In this document: piece after piece, positions 7,266 to 13,130 of the stretch
How the letters are laid out: each line of letters starts with the position of its first letter
How positions within the stretch are numbered: the stretch's first letter is position 1
Source: CAYGWP01 sp964353455
Lineage (GTDB): Bacteria; Planctomycetota; Phycisphaerae; FEN-1346
DNA length: 13,130 nucleotides
Direction: 5' to 3'
NCBI GenBank assembly: GCA_964353455.1
Contig: CAYGWP010000575.1
Coordinates: 1-13,130, forward strand
Notes under the pieces: generated by a model
The model's database searches: none
Seen by the model: only the letters and a program-made list of their open reading frames with translations
What the model was told of the DNA's origin: nothing
Program-made: the position numbers and the translations under genes

Positions 7266-7450
7266 CACCGCGGAGAGCGCAGAGGGCGCAGAGAAAGACG
7301 GGAAAATGATGGCTCGCGCAAAGCCGCAAAGACGCAAAGAATGGCTAAAATGAAACCAGATGTAAGGGTTCTGTCTTTGCGCCTTTGCGGTTTTGCGTGA
7401 GCATTCCGTTGTTTCCCTTTTCTCCGCGATCTCTGCGCTCTCTGCGGTTA
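7266..7450. repeat. Element D: 185-bp imperfect palindrome with ~75-nt arms
   Basis: The left arm (7266-7340) and right arm (about 7374-7450) are imperfect inverted copies. Both arms read, from outside in, a block of CGCAGAG-type repeats, an A-rich GGGAAA stretch, then GCTC(G/A)CGCAAA and CGCAAAG-type repeats. The centre (7341-7373) is unique. It starts 12 bases after the stop codon of the RACo-type gene and ends 34 bases before the transporter start. It differs from elements A, B and C. From memory, near-identical sequence occurs between genes in many planctomycete and other environmental genomes; I cannot confirm this here. Confidence 0.8.
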
Positions 7451-7484
7451 GATGGAACTGAACTAAAGGCTGATTGGCAACGAC

Positions 7485-8444
7485 ATGGAGCCGCTGAAAC
7501 ATCTCGGCGAGATCGCTTACGCCGTCATCGGCCCCATCGTGGTCCTGGCGGGGGCGGGGTTCCTCATCGGCCGCAAGGTCCACGCGGCGGCAGAGGTCCT
7601 CGCAAAGATACTCCTTTACCTGCTCATACCCATCTACGTATTTTATAATATCCTGACCTCGACGCTTGAGGCGGCCGAGTACGGGACGATCGTCTGGTTC
7701 TCGGCCCTGGCGCTGGCGCTCCTGTATGGGGCGGCGCGCGGCGTAAGCGCCCTGAGGCGCCACGACCCGCCCCTGGCGGGCGCATTCGCCAACACGGCCA
7801 TCCTTTATAACAGCGCCAACTTCAGCATCCCCGTTATGGCCCTGGCGTTCGGCTTCGACCCGGCCACGGAGACGTACGCCGTGGCGGTCCAGGCGGTGGT
7901 TGCGGCGTGCCAGGGGTTCGCGGCGTACACGGTCGGGGCGTTCATCGCGGCGGCCGGGGCGGGGCCGGTGCGGCACGCGATGGTCAAGGTCTTCAGGCTG
8001 CCGTTCATCTACGCGCTTCTTCTGGCGCTCGTGCTGAAACAGTTCGGCGTGGACGGGAAGGCCCTGGAGCAGGTGACGATCCTCAGCAAACCCATCACGA
8101 TCATCTGCGGGGCCTACGTGCCGATGGCCCTGATGACCCTCGGGGCGCAGATGGCGTGCGTCAAGGTCATACACGCGCGGCTGGACCTGGCGCTTGCGGT
8201 CGTGGTGCGGCTTGCGCTCGGGCCGGCCCTCGGGCTGGCGCTCGTGAAACTGATGGGCCTTGAGGGGATGCTGGCGCAGGTCCTCGTGATCGGGGTGGCG
8301 GCCCCGAGCGCGGTGGCATCGGTCGTGGTGGCGATAGAGTTCAAGAACCGGCCGGACTTCGCCTCCAGCGCGGTATTTCTTTCGACGCTGCTGGCGGGCC
8401 TCACGGTGCCGCTGGTGATTTTCCTCGTGCAGTCGTTCCTGTAG
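7485..8444 (+). CDS. AEC (auxin efflux carrier) family membrane transporter
   Basis: A 319-residue inner-membrane protein with about ten hydrophobic segments at roughly 11-29, 38-57, 68-86, 100-123, 130-156, 173-188, 196-222, 230-255, 257-282 and 294-319, matching the ten-helix AEC fold. The fourth segment carries NSANFSIPVMALAFG, equivalent to the N-x-G-N-x-G-x-P motif of the family, and the eighth to ninth region has APSAVASVVVAIEF, a conserved late-helix motif. Family members export or import organic anions such as malate or auxin; the substrate here cannot be inferred. The ATG at 7485 has only a weak ribosome site (AAAGG about 14 bases upstream), so expression may depend on translation or structure from the preceding element D. 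It is downstream of the RACo-type gene, separated by 231 bases. Confidence 0.85.
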   Translation: MEPLKHLGEIAYAVIGPIVVLAGAGFLIGRKVHAAAEVLAKILLYLLIPIYVFYNILTSTLEAAEYGTIVWFSALALALLYGAARGVSALRRHDPPLAGAFANTAILYNSANFSIPVMALAFGFDPATETYAVAVQAVVAACQGFAAYTVGAFIAAAGAGPVRHAMVKVFRLPFIYALLLALVLKQFGVDGKALEQVTILSKPITIICGAYVPMALMTLGAQMACVKVIHARLDLALAVVVRLALGPALGLALVKLMGLEGMLAQVLVIGVAAPSAVASVVVAIEFKNRPDFASSAVFLSTLLAGLTVPLVIFLVQSFL

Positions 8445-8596
8445 TGCAGCGGCGCGCGGTCGCCCGGGCTGCCGGCCGACTGTTTTTGGTTGAAGGCCCG
8501 CGCGTCCGGCGGCCGATAGAACGGTCGGCTGGTCGCCCGCATCGCACGCACCCATCCAGCGCGGCCCCTACTGCATCAAGTGCAAGGAGACCGCGC

Positions 8597-8806
8597 ATGC
8601 CGTCTTCCCACGATCCGCGCGAAGGCTGCCGCCATGACCGCGCGCCGCTGAAGCGGCTCGGCAAGGTCCGCCACGAGCGCGCCGGCCGGTCCGTTTATGT
8701 GCTCCTGTGCACGGAATGCGGATTCACGGTGACCACCGACCAACTGCGCCGCTTGAGGCAGGCCGCCCAGGCCGTGGCGATGGACAGGATGCCGGCGCGC
8801 GGGTAA
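8597..8806 (+). CDS. Small zinc-ribbon-like protein, 69 residues, function unknown
   Basis: A short frame starting at ATG 8597 with a strong AAGGAG seven bases upstream. The product has C11-x-H13 near the N-terminus and C38-x2-C41 in LLCTECGFTVTT, which could together hold one zinc ion; between them lies a basic stretch, and the C-terminus is a predicted helix (48-65). It has no signal peptide or membrane segment. The frame is open further upstream to 8444, but that part is low-complexity Arg/Ala/Pro with no ribosome site, so the short form is preferred. It follows the transporter by 152 bases. I do not recognise the family; the strong ribosome site and ordered Cys/His pattern argue that it is real. 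Confidence 0.6.
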   Translation: MPSSHDPREGCRHDRAPLKRLGKVRHERAGRSVYVLLCTECGFTVTTDQLRRLRQAAQAVAMDRMPARG

Positions 8807-8827
8807 GAAACACTCGCGGCTCGATCA

Positions 8828-10072
8828 TTACTCGGTCGATCGCAGCGCTGCACGGTGGCGCATCGCTTCTAGAAATTCCTCGGGTGTGGTCTGGGGTCTC
8901 AGGTTCCCGCATCTGAACTGCGGCCGCTCGTCCAGGAGGCCGAACCCGAGGGTGATCTCGCCTGTCCCCCGGCCGGGGGCCAGGACGTGGAAGTCCGATG
9001 AGTAACTGGCCGCCAGGATCGGCCCCGCCGAGCGCACCTTGCCGCGCGCGATCTTCGCGTTGATGTCCTGGATGATCTCCTGCCAGATGCGGACGTCGGC
9101 CTCGGTATCGCGTGCGCAGCCGATCTCGACGCCGTCGAGGCCCGCCTTCGCCGCAAGGTACTCGATGGTCTGGGCCACGCGGCCGATGGTCATCTTGCCC
9201 TTGGTGACGAGTTCGCGCGGGTGGCTGAGGATGGCGACCGCTGCGGCATGGCTGCGGTGGAGGGAGGCGAGTTGCCTGCGAACGCCGGCGGTGGCATCCG
9301 GCAGGCTGATGCGGGCGGGGGCGTCGAGCACGCGCCGAAGCGCCGGCGTCACGACCTTCGTGTTGAACGAGCGCGGGTCGTGGATGCCCAGGGACTTCCG
9401 CTGCTCTTCGCCCAGGCGCTTCAGGCCCAGGACGGCCAGCGTCCCCGGATAATACGGTTTCTGGCCGCCGAACCAGGCGTCGAGTTCCTCGACGGTGATC
9501 TCGCGCTCCGACGGGATGCCCTGGCGCTTCAGCCACCGGTTGACGGCCGCGAGGACCTTCAGCGTGGATTCGTGGACCTCCTTCTGCTTCTCTTCGAGAT
9601 ATTTCGAGAACTTGTTTCCTCGCGGCGAGTTGAGAAAATCGAAGAACCGCCCGGCGTCCGGAAAGTAAACCAGTATCTCCAGGCCCGGCTGCCCGGTCGA
9701 AAGTTCCACCGCCGGAATGGCCGCAACCCCCAGCAGTATCGCCTCGCCATAGACGGCCCGCGTGCCGGATATGCTGTCGTGGTCCGCCAGGGCGATGGTC
9801 TTCAGGCCCATCACCCGCGCGAGCCACGCGAGTTTCTGCGGCGGCACCTGGCCGTCGGAGTGCGTCGAATGGAGGTGCAGGTCCATCTGCACCGGGACAT
9901 CGACGATCTGCCGGATGCGGGCCTCCGGCATGCCGCGGGCCTCCAGGGACTCCACGAAGTCGTCCCACCGCGCGCTTGCCTCGAGGGCCTCACGTACCTG
10001 GTACAGGACGGACTCGCGGGCCTTGTAGGCGGCTGCATCTGCGGTGGAGTTAGCGGCGCCGGTCTGTGTCAT
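8828..10072 (-). CDS. PHP-domain metal-dependent phosphoesterase-like protein
   Basis: A 414-residue cytosolic protein of the polymerase-and-histidinol-phosphatase (PHP) superfamily, whose members hydrolyse phosphoesters with two or three metals. Metal-ligand motifs in order: DLHLHSTHSDG (64-74), ADHDS (96-100, H98 and D99), a glutamate in VELS (E123), SHP with H284, and SSDFH (358-362) with D360 and H362. An N-terminal helical region (1-60) precedes the domain, and a helical insertion (about 150-250) with an LDAWFGGQKPYYPGTLA stretch splits it, making it longer than simple 280-residue PHP proteins. The start at 10072 is preferred over an ATG 24 bases upstream because GGGGTG precedes it. The reaction is unknown. 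The upstream region carries competing small inverted repeats. Confidence 0.85.
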   Translation of the reverse strand: MTQTGAANSTADAAAYKARESVLYQVREALEASARWDDFVESLEARGMPEARIRQIVDVPVQMDLHLHSTHSDGQVPPQKLAWLARVMGLKTIALADHDSISGTRAVYGEAILLGVAAIPAVELSTGQPGLEILVYFPDAGRFFDFLNSPRGNKFSKYLEEKQKEVHESTLKVLAAVNRWLKRQGIPSEREITVEELDAWFGGQKPYYPGTLAVLGLKRLGEEQRKSLGIHDPRSFNTKVVTPALRRVLDAPARISLPDATAGVRRQLASLHRSHAAAVAILSHPRELVTKGKMTIGRVAQTIEYLAAKAGLDGVEIGCARDTEADVRIWQEIIQDINAKIARGKVRSAGPILAASYSSDFHVLAPGRGTGEITLGFGLLDERPQFRCGNLRPQTTPEEFLEAMRHRAALRSTE

Positions 10073-10102
10073 TCGCACCCCGTGGCCCCCGCCCATAGAG
10101 AC

Positions 10103-10132
10103 GAAAAATCCGGGGGATTTTCAAGGAAAATC
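10103..10132 (-). promoter_or_regulatory. Three-arm inverted repeat upstream of the PHP gene
   Basis: Read on the minus strand, GATTTTC (10132-10126), GAAAATC (10122-10116) and GATTTTTC (10110-10103) follow one another. The middle arm can pair with either neighbour, giving mutually exclusive short hairpins, or the set may be a protein-binding operator. It ends 31 bases upstream of the PHP start codon. Confidence 0.35.
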
Positions 10133-10158
10133 GCCTACTTAGGGTACTGCGCCCGTAC

Positions 10159-10274
10159 TGCGTCACTTACGGGGGTGGCATGGTCACCCGCTGTTGGGTG
10201 ACCATGCTTCCTGGCCAATCGCAGCAAGCACGGTCACGCAAAGGCGCGTGGCCGTGCCACCCGAAACTGACGCA
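10159..10274. repeat. BIME-like palindromic element B: two inverted GTGG-hairpin units
   Basis: The outer ends are TGCGTCA (10159-10165) and TGACGCA (10268-10274). Unit one is GTGG (10175-10178) followed by a perfect 11-bp stem (10179-10189 with 10196-10206). Unit two on the minus strand is GTGG (10260-10257) followed by an 11-bp stem with one mismatch (10246-10256 with 10229-10239). The element ends three bases from the stop codon of the repeat-tailed exported protein gene (10278-10280). Confidence 0.8.
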
Positions 10275-10277
10275 CTG

Positions 10278-11621
10278 TTACTTCGGGAACGGAGCCATCG
10301 GGGTCATCTTGCCGGTCATCGGGTCCATCTGGCCGGTCATCGGGTCTGGTTTGCCGGTCATCGGGTCCATTTTGCCGGCCAGCGGGTCCATCTTGCCCGT
10401 CATGGGCTGCATGGGCTTCATCTTTGGTTCCAGCGGCTTCATGCCGGGCGGGGTGGCCAGTTGGCCGCTGAAGGGGACACCCCAGGGCGTGATCGGCGTT
10501 TCCTGGTATGGCACCCGGAGGCGGAGGTCAATGTGTTCGATGCCGTTGACTACGCGGGCGTGCCCGGCCTGCTGCCAGACCAACTTGGCGTTGCTCGGCA
10601 CGAACAGAAGCGCGTGGGCCTGCTGATAGTACTGGCGGGAATCGGCGGCATCCGCCAGGTTCATCCGCACCAGGTAATCGTGGATGCGGCAGTACCGCTT
10701 GATCTGGCGGACCGTGTGCCACAGGGCGGCCACGTCGCCGTTCCACTTGTCGTGGTCCGCCGGGGTGACGCCGTGGCCGGAGTAGCCGGCCGTGGCGACT
10801 TCATCCAGGCGTCTCTGCATCCGCTGCCCATCGGTCAGGAGGGGCGGTACGACCTGCGTGACGACCGCCTGGCCGGCCTTGCGGACGGCGGCAAGAGGCT
10901 CCTGCCTGGCGGTCTCGGGGTCGGCCGCCGCGAGCACGCGCAGTTCCCGGTAGGCGTTGCGGACGTGGCGCAGGACGGTCTCGCCGTAGCGGTTGTTCAG
11001 GGCCGCGGAGGCCGACTGCGCGTTCTTCTGCCGATGGTCGGCCAGGGATTTTCGGATTTCATCGCGGAAGACGGCGGGGTCCTTCAATTGGGCGGCGGAC
11101 TTCTGCGGCTGGCCGAGCGCGGCCATGACGGCCCGGTGGTAGTCGGCGAGCGCCGGGTCGTCGATGCGAGAGGCAGCCGCGCCGTGGGCGTCGGCCGCCG
11201 CGCGGAGGTCGCCCGTCTGGACGGCCGACCAGCCGACCGCGTTGGCAAGGTAGTCCCAGGTGTAATCGCGGAATGCCTCGCGTGGCTGGGCGAGCAGGGG
11301 GCGCCCGGCATCGAGGGCCTCCTTGAACCTGCTGGCCTGTGCCAGGCGTATCGCCTCGCGCGGCCCCTTGCACATTTCGTCGAGTGTCGCTGCGTCGGGC
11401 TGGCCGTCGGGCCCGGCCTGCGGCCTGGCCGCGGCCGCCGCCCTCACCAGCGGCGCCGAGACCTCCTGCGATTCAATCGGCGGCGGCGTCGTCACCGGGC
11501 CTGGCAGGAGCACCGCCGGGAACTCCGCCGGCACGCAGTGCGACTCGACCTGCGCCGCGGCGGCCCCCGGGACCGCGGCAAGCGTGCATAAGGTGAGCCA
11601 TAAACGCAAGGCTATTCTCAC
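10278..11621 (-). CDS. Exported TPR-like protein with C-terminal PMTGKMD heptapeptide repeats
   Basis: A 447-residue protein with a signal peptide: basic start MRIALR, hydrophobic core to about residue 17, and a likely cleavage after AAA near residue 23. A Pro-rich spacer (30-60) leads to helical segments between about 80 and 170 (for example ASRFKEALDAGRPLLAQP and QTGDLRAAADAHGAAA) that look like TPR-type helix pairs; 170-345 is also helical. The C-terminus is unusual: after GMKPLEPKMKPMQ come five near-perfect seven-residue units of pattern PMTGKMD (406-440), ending in PMAPFPK. The GTG start has GGGAGG seven bases upstream. The function is unknown, and no catalytic motif is seen. It lies downstream of an exported hydrolase on the same strand, so both may act in the periplasm. 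Confidence 0.75.
   Translation of the reverse strand: MRIALRLWLTLCTLAAVPGAAAAQVESHCVPAEFPAVLLPGPVTTPPPIESQEVSAPLVRAAAAARPQAGPDGQPDAATLDEMCKGPREAIRLAQASRFKEALDAGRPLLAQPREAFRDYTWDYLANAVGWSAVQTGDLRAAADAHGAAASRIDDPALADYHRAVMAALGQPQKSAAQLKDPAVFRDEIRKSLADHRQKNAQSASAALNNRYGETVLRHVRNAYRELRVLAAADPETARQEPLAAVRKAGQAVVTQVVPPLLTDGQRMQRRLDEVATAGYSGHGVTPADHDKWNGDVAALWHTVRQIKRYCRIHDYLVRMNLADAADSRQYYQQAHALLFVPSNAKLVWQQAGHARVVNGIEHIDLRLRVPYQETPITPWGVPFSGQLATPPGMKPLEPKMKPMQPMTGKMDPLAGKMDPMTGKPDPMTGQMDPMTGKMTPMAPFPK
10302..10406 (-). repeat. 21-bp tandem repeats encoding PMTGKMD units
   Basis: Five in-frame copies of a 21-base unit within the 3' end of the exported protein gene. On the + strand the unit reads around GCCGGTCATCGGGTCCAT. 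Copies differ at a few bases, some changing Met to Pro or Lys to Gln, so the array has been diverging while staying in frame. Confidence 0.85.
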
Positions 11622-11699
11622 GATTCGGCCTCCCGCCCTGTCAGGGATGAGTCGCCCTCAAGGTTGATACGAGCGAGATGGATTCTCCCGCATCTTTTC

Positions 11700-11724
11700 C
11701 CCCTGTCCCCTTGCGGGAGAGGGG
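11700..11724. repeat. Element E: short C-rich/G-rich hairpin
   Basis: CCCCT-G-TCCC (11700-11709) pairs with GGGA-G-AGGGG (11715-11724) around a 5-base loop, with a single central mismatch. It lies in the 135-base gap between two minus-strand genes, 32 bases past the hydrolase stop codon. Similar C-rich 'leaf' sequences recur between genes in many GC-rich bacteria (from memory). The rest of the gap is G-rich with no other clear feature. Confidence 0.55.
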
Positions 11725-11756
11725 ATGGGGGCGCGGGGGGCCGCCCGGCGGGCGCG

Positions 11757-12707
11757 TCATCGCGCGCCGGCCGGCAGGCGATGGGCGAGGAGCCATGTCC
11801 ATAACTCATCGCTCGCGTAGGCGTTGTCCCACGAGTTGTGGCCGACGCCCGGAACCTCGGTGTACTTGACCTCCTTCGCGCCGGCGGCCTTCAGGGCCTC
11901 GACCATCTTCCGCGACATGTCCGGCGGCACGGCCTTATCATCCGCCCCGTGCCAGACCCAGAAGGGCAGGCGGCTCATGGCGGCGGCATTGTCGGGCTGG
12001 CCTCCGCCGCAGATCGGCACCACCGCCGCCCACATCTTCGGGAACTTGGCCGCAAACGAGAACGAGCCGAACCCGCCCAGCGAGAGGCCCGTCAGGTACA
12101 CCCGGTCCTGGTCGCACGCATATTCCTTGAGCGTGGCCCGAAGCGCGCCCATTGCGACCTCCTCATCGGCATCGACCCATCCGCCCCTGCGCGGCTTCGG
12201 GGCCTCGGCGGGGGCGGGTGTGGCGGGCGCGGATGTGGCAGGCGCGGATGCGGCACGGTCGGCTTGCCCGGCCTTGGCGGGGGCGGGTTCCTTTGCCCTC
12301 TCGCCGGCGCCCGCGCACTGCGGTATCACGACGATGAACTCAAACGCCCCGCCGCGCTTCTTAATCTCCTTCGGCAGGCCCTGCACGAGGACCTTCTCGC
12401 CGTCCGTGCCGCGCTCGCCGGCGCCGTGCAGGAACAGGATCACCGGCCACTTGCGGTCGGGCGTGTAGTCCAGCGGCACCCAGACCTGGTATATCCGCTG
12501 CGTGCCGTCGGCCAGCGTGTAGGTCTTGCGGATGAAGCCGACCTTTCGGTTCGGGTCCTTCATGATGTCTTCAAGCGTCGGCCCGGCGGGGGGCTTGGCG
12601 GTCGCCGCGGCGGGGGGCGCGGCAGGCGTCTCCGCCGCAAGGCACGCCGCCGATGCGGCCACGGCAAAACAGAAGGCTGACGCGAGAATCCACGGTCTTA
12701 TCCGCAT
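11757..12707 (-). CDS. Exported alpha/beta hydrolase (dienelactone hydrolase / feruloyl-esterase-like)
   Basis: A 316-residue protein with a signal peptide (1-26, MRIRPW followed by an Ala-rich core, likely cleaved after CLAA), then a Pro/Ala linker (27-45). The alpha/beta-hydrolase domain shows the oxyanion region LFLHGAGERG (91-100), the nucleophile elbow GLSLGG with S209, the acid D257 in WHGADDKAVPP, and H290 in VPGVGHNSW, giving a complete Ser-Asp-His triad. It resembles exported esterases that act on polysaccharide-linked esters, but the substrate is not known. Inside the domain, between VVIPQC and WVDADEE, sits an Ala/Pro-rich insertion of about 44 residues (132-175) ending in a basic PKPRR. 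The ATG at 12707 is chosen because AGGAG lies six bases upstream; 23 further codons are open but lack a ribosome site. Confidence 0.85.
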   Translation of the reverse strand: MRIRPWILASAFCFAVAASAACLAAETPAAPPAAATAKPPAGPTLEDIMKDPNRKVGFIRKTYTLADGTQRIYQVWVPLDYTPDRKWPVILFLHGAGERGTDGEKVLVQGLPKEIKKRGGAFEFIVVIPQCAGAGERAKEPAPAKAGQADRAASAPATSAPATPAPAEAPKPRRGGWVDADEEVAMGALRATLKEYACDQDRVYLTGLSLGGFGSFSFAAKFPKMWAAVVPICGGGQPDNAAAMSRLPFWVWHGADDKAVPPDMSRKMVEALKAAGAKEVKYTEVPGVGHNSWDNAYASDELWTWLLAHRLPAGAR

Positions 12708-12779
12708 GGTTTTCTCCTGGAAGGCGATTTTCTGCACCAATTGATACCCACAACCACCGCCGGGTGCAATAGCCAAGCG

Positions 12780-12801
12780 CCCGCGGCAGAAGTGCCGCGG
12801 G
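12780..12801. other. GC-rich hairpin between ilvC and the hydrolase gene
   Basis: A perfect 9-bp stem, CCCGCGGCA (12780-12788) with TGCCGCGGG (12793-12801), and a GAAG tetraloop. Neither strand has a T tract after it. It stands 73 bases upstream of the hydrolase start. The gene-free stretch 12708-13015 holds only this hairpin and element C. Confidence 0.5.
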
Positions 12802-12864
12802 TGTGGCCGTTCTTATTGGCGGATGCAAGCTAGTGCTTTGTCAGTCGTGAAATGATGAGTAGCC

Positions 12865-12974
12865 GGGTGGCACGGCCACAGCCTGGTCGCCGCGGCGACC
12901 TGTTCTGCGTGGCCGTGGTCTCTCGCCGGGCGGCAACCACGGCCACGCAACGGCACAGCGTGGCCGTGCCACCC
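12865..12974. repeat. BIME-like palindromic element C: two inverted GTGG-hairpin units
   Basis: The ends are GGGTGGCACGGCCAC (12865-12879) and its perfect complement (12960-12974). Unit one is GTGG (12867-12870) followed by a long stem (arms from 12871 and ending at 12917) that encloses the perfect palindrome GGTCGCCGCGGCGACC. Unit two, on the minus strand, is GTGG (12972-12969) followed by a perfect 11-bp stem (12958-12968 with 12938-12948). The sequence CACGGCCACGC is shared with element B, so the two belong to one family. The element lies 41 bases past the ilvC stop codon. Confidence 0.8.
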
Positions 12975-13015
12975 TTCGGCTGATGATCAGACGGGCACAG
13001 CCAACTGCTCGATGG

Positions 13016-13130
13016 TCATACTTCCTTGGCCTCGATGAAGGGCATGAGGCGCCGCAGTTTCCTGCCCACCTTTTCGACCATGAGGGCGCGTTCCTTCTTC
13101 TCGAGCGCCTTAAAGCGCCTTGCGCCCGAC
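13016..13130 (-). CDS. ilvC: Ketol-acid reductoisomerase, C-terminal end only
   Basis: Only the last 37 codons and the stop TGA (13018-13016) are inside the window. The visible end, EKVGRKLRRLMPFIEAKEV, matches the usual C-terminus of IlvC, where a helix I-E-x-V-G-x-x-L-R-x-M-M-P-F/W closes the knotted domain; it is preceded by RRFKALEKKER, where IlvC has a similar basic helix. IlvC is the second enzyme of valine and isoleucine synthesis, reducing acetolactate with NADPH. Assignment rests on a short tail, so it is probable rather than certain. It is the first gene upstream of element C and the hydrolase on the same strand. Confidence 0.7.
   Translation of the reverse strand, partial: SGARRFKALEKKERALMVEKVGRKLRRLMPFIEAKEV

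Noticed and set aside
8446..8495. Possible terminator after the transporter (GC-rich stretch followed by TTTTT near 8482).
   Set aside because: The stem is interrupted and the T tract is separated from it by about ten bases, so I cannot support a terminator call.
6273..8555. Minus-strand open frame of 760 codons opposite the RACo-type and transporter genes.
   Set aside because: It is an antisense shadow passing through palindrome D, which explains its odd repeated LTAESAEIAEK-like stretch. The + strand genes have complete motifs.
10302..10406. Possible CRISPR-like array (regular repeats).
   Set aside because: Units are 21 bases, directly adjacent with no spacers, and keep the reading frame of a protein; this is a coding tandem repeat.
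10194..11591. + strand open frame of 465 codons opposite the repeat-tailed exported protein.
   Set aside because: Its product is Arg/Gly/Val-rich with no motif and it begins inside element B. The minus frame has a signal peptide, ribosome site and in-frame tandem repeats.

Overview
The window is GC-rich bacterial DNA carrying ten essentially complete protein genes plus the 3' parts of two more. It most resembles a member of the Planctomycetota, perhaps an anaerobic or sediment lineage. This rests on the coiled-coil/BRCT-like protein at the left edge, the RACo-type corrinoid-activation ATPase, signal-peptide proteins of a kind common in that phylum, and many intergenic palindromic repeats. The placement is an inference from protein character; no rRNA or other marker gene is present.

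Layout. 1-831 (+): 3' part of a coiled-coil protein with a BRCT-like C-terminus. 942-2135 (+): class I aspartate-type aminotransferase, followed by a clean intrinsic terminator. 5244-2195 (-): iron-containing alcohol dehydrogenase, stand-alone NAD(P)H-hydrate epimerase and a GT4-like glycosyltransferase, all on one strand. 5394-8806 (+): a [2Fe-2S]/ASKHA corrinoid-activation protein divergent from the dehydrogenase, an AEC-family transporter and a 69-residue zinc-ribbon-like protein. 13130-8828 (-): ilvC (C-terminus only), an exported alpha/beta hydrolase, an exported TPR-like protein ending in heptapeptide repeats, and a PHP-domain protein.

The genes do not form one pathway. There is central metabolism (transamination, branched-chain amino-acid synthesis, NADPHX repair), one anaerobic C1/corrinoid accessory protein without its corrinoid partner, one transporter, and two exported proteins. 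The 150-bp space between the dehydrogenase and the RACo-type gene carries well-formed back-to-back sigma70-like promoters.

The most distinctive content is intergenic. Three elements (near 4.1, 10.2 and 12.9 kb) each consist of two hairpins in inverted orientation, each with GTGG or GTAG at its 5' foot. That is the architecture of REP/BIME elements, which REP-associated tyrosine transposases (RAYTs) move. A fourth, unrelated element (7266-7450) is a 185-bp imperfect palindrome with arms of about 75 nt, and a fifth is a short C-rich hairpin (11700-11724). All five lie at the 3' end of a gene, two of them within three bases of a stop codon or overlapping it. I see no CRISPR array, tRNA, rRNA, insertion sequence, phage gene or defence system. 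No convincing new multi-gene system is present; the repeat family and its placement are the best candidates for follow-up.
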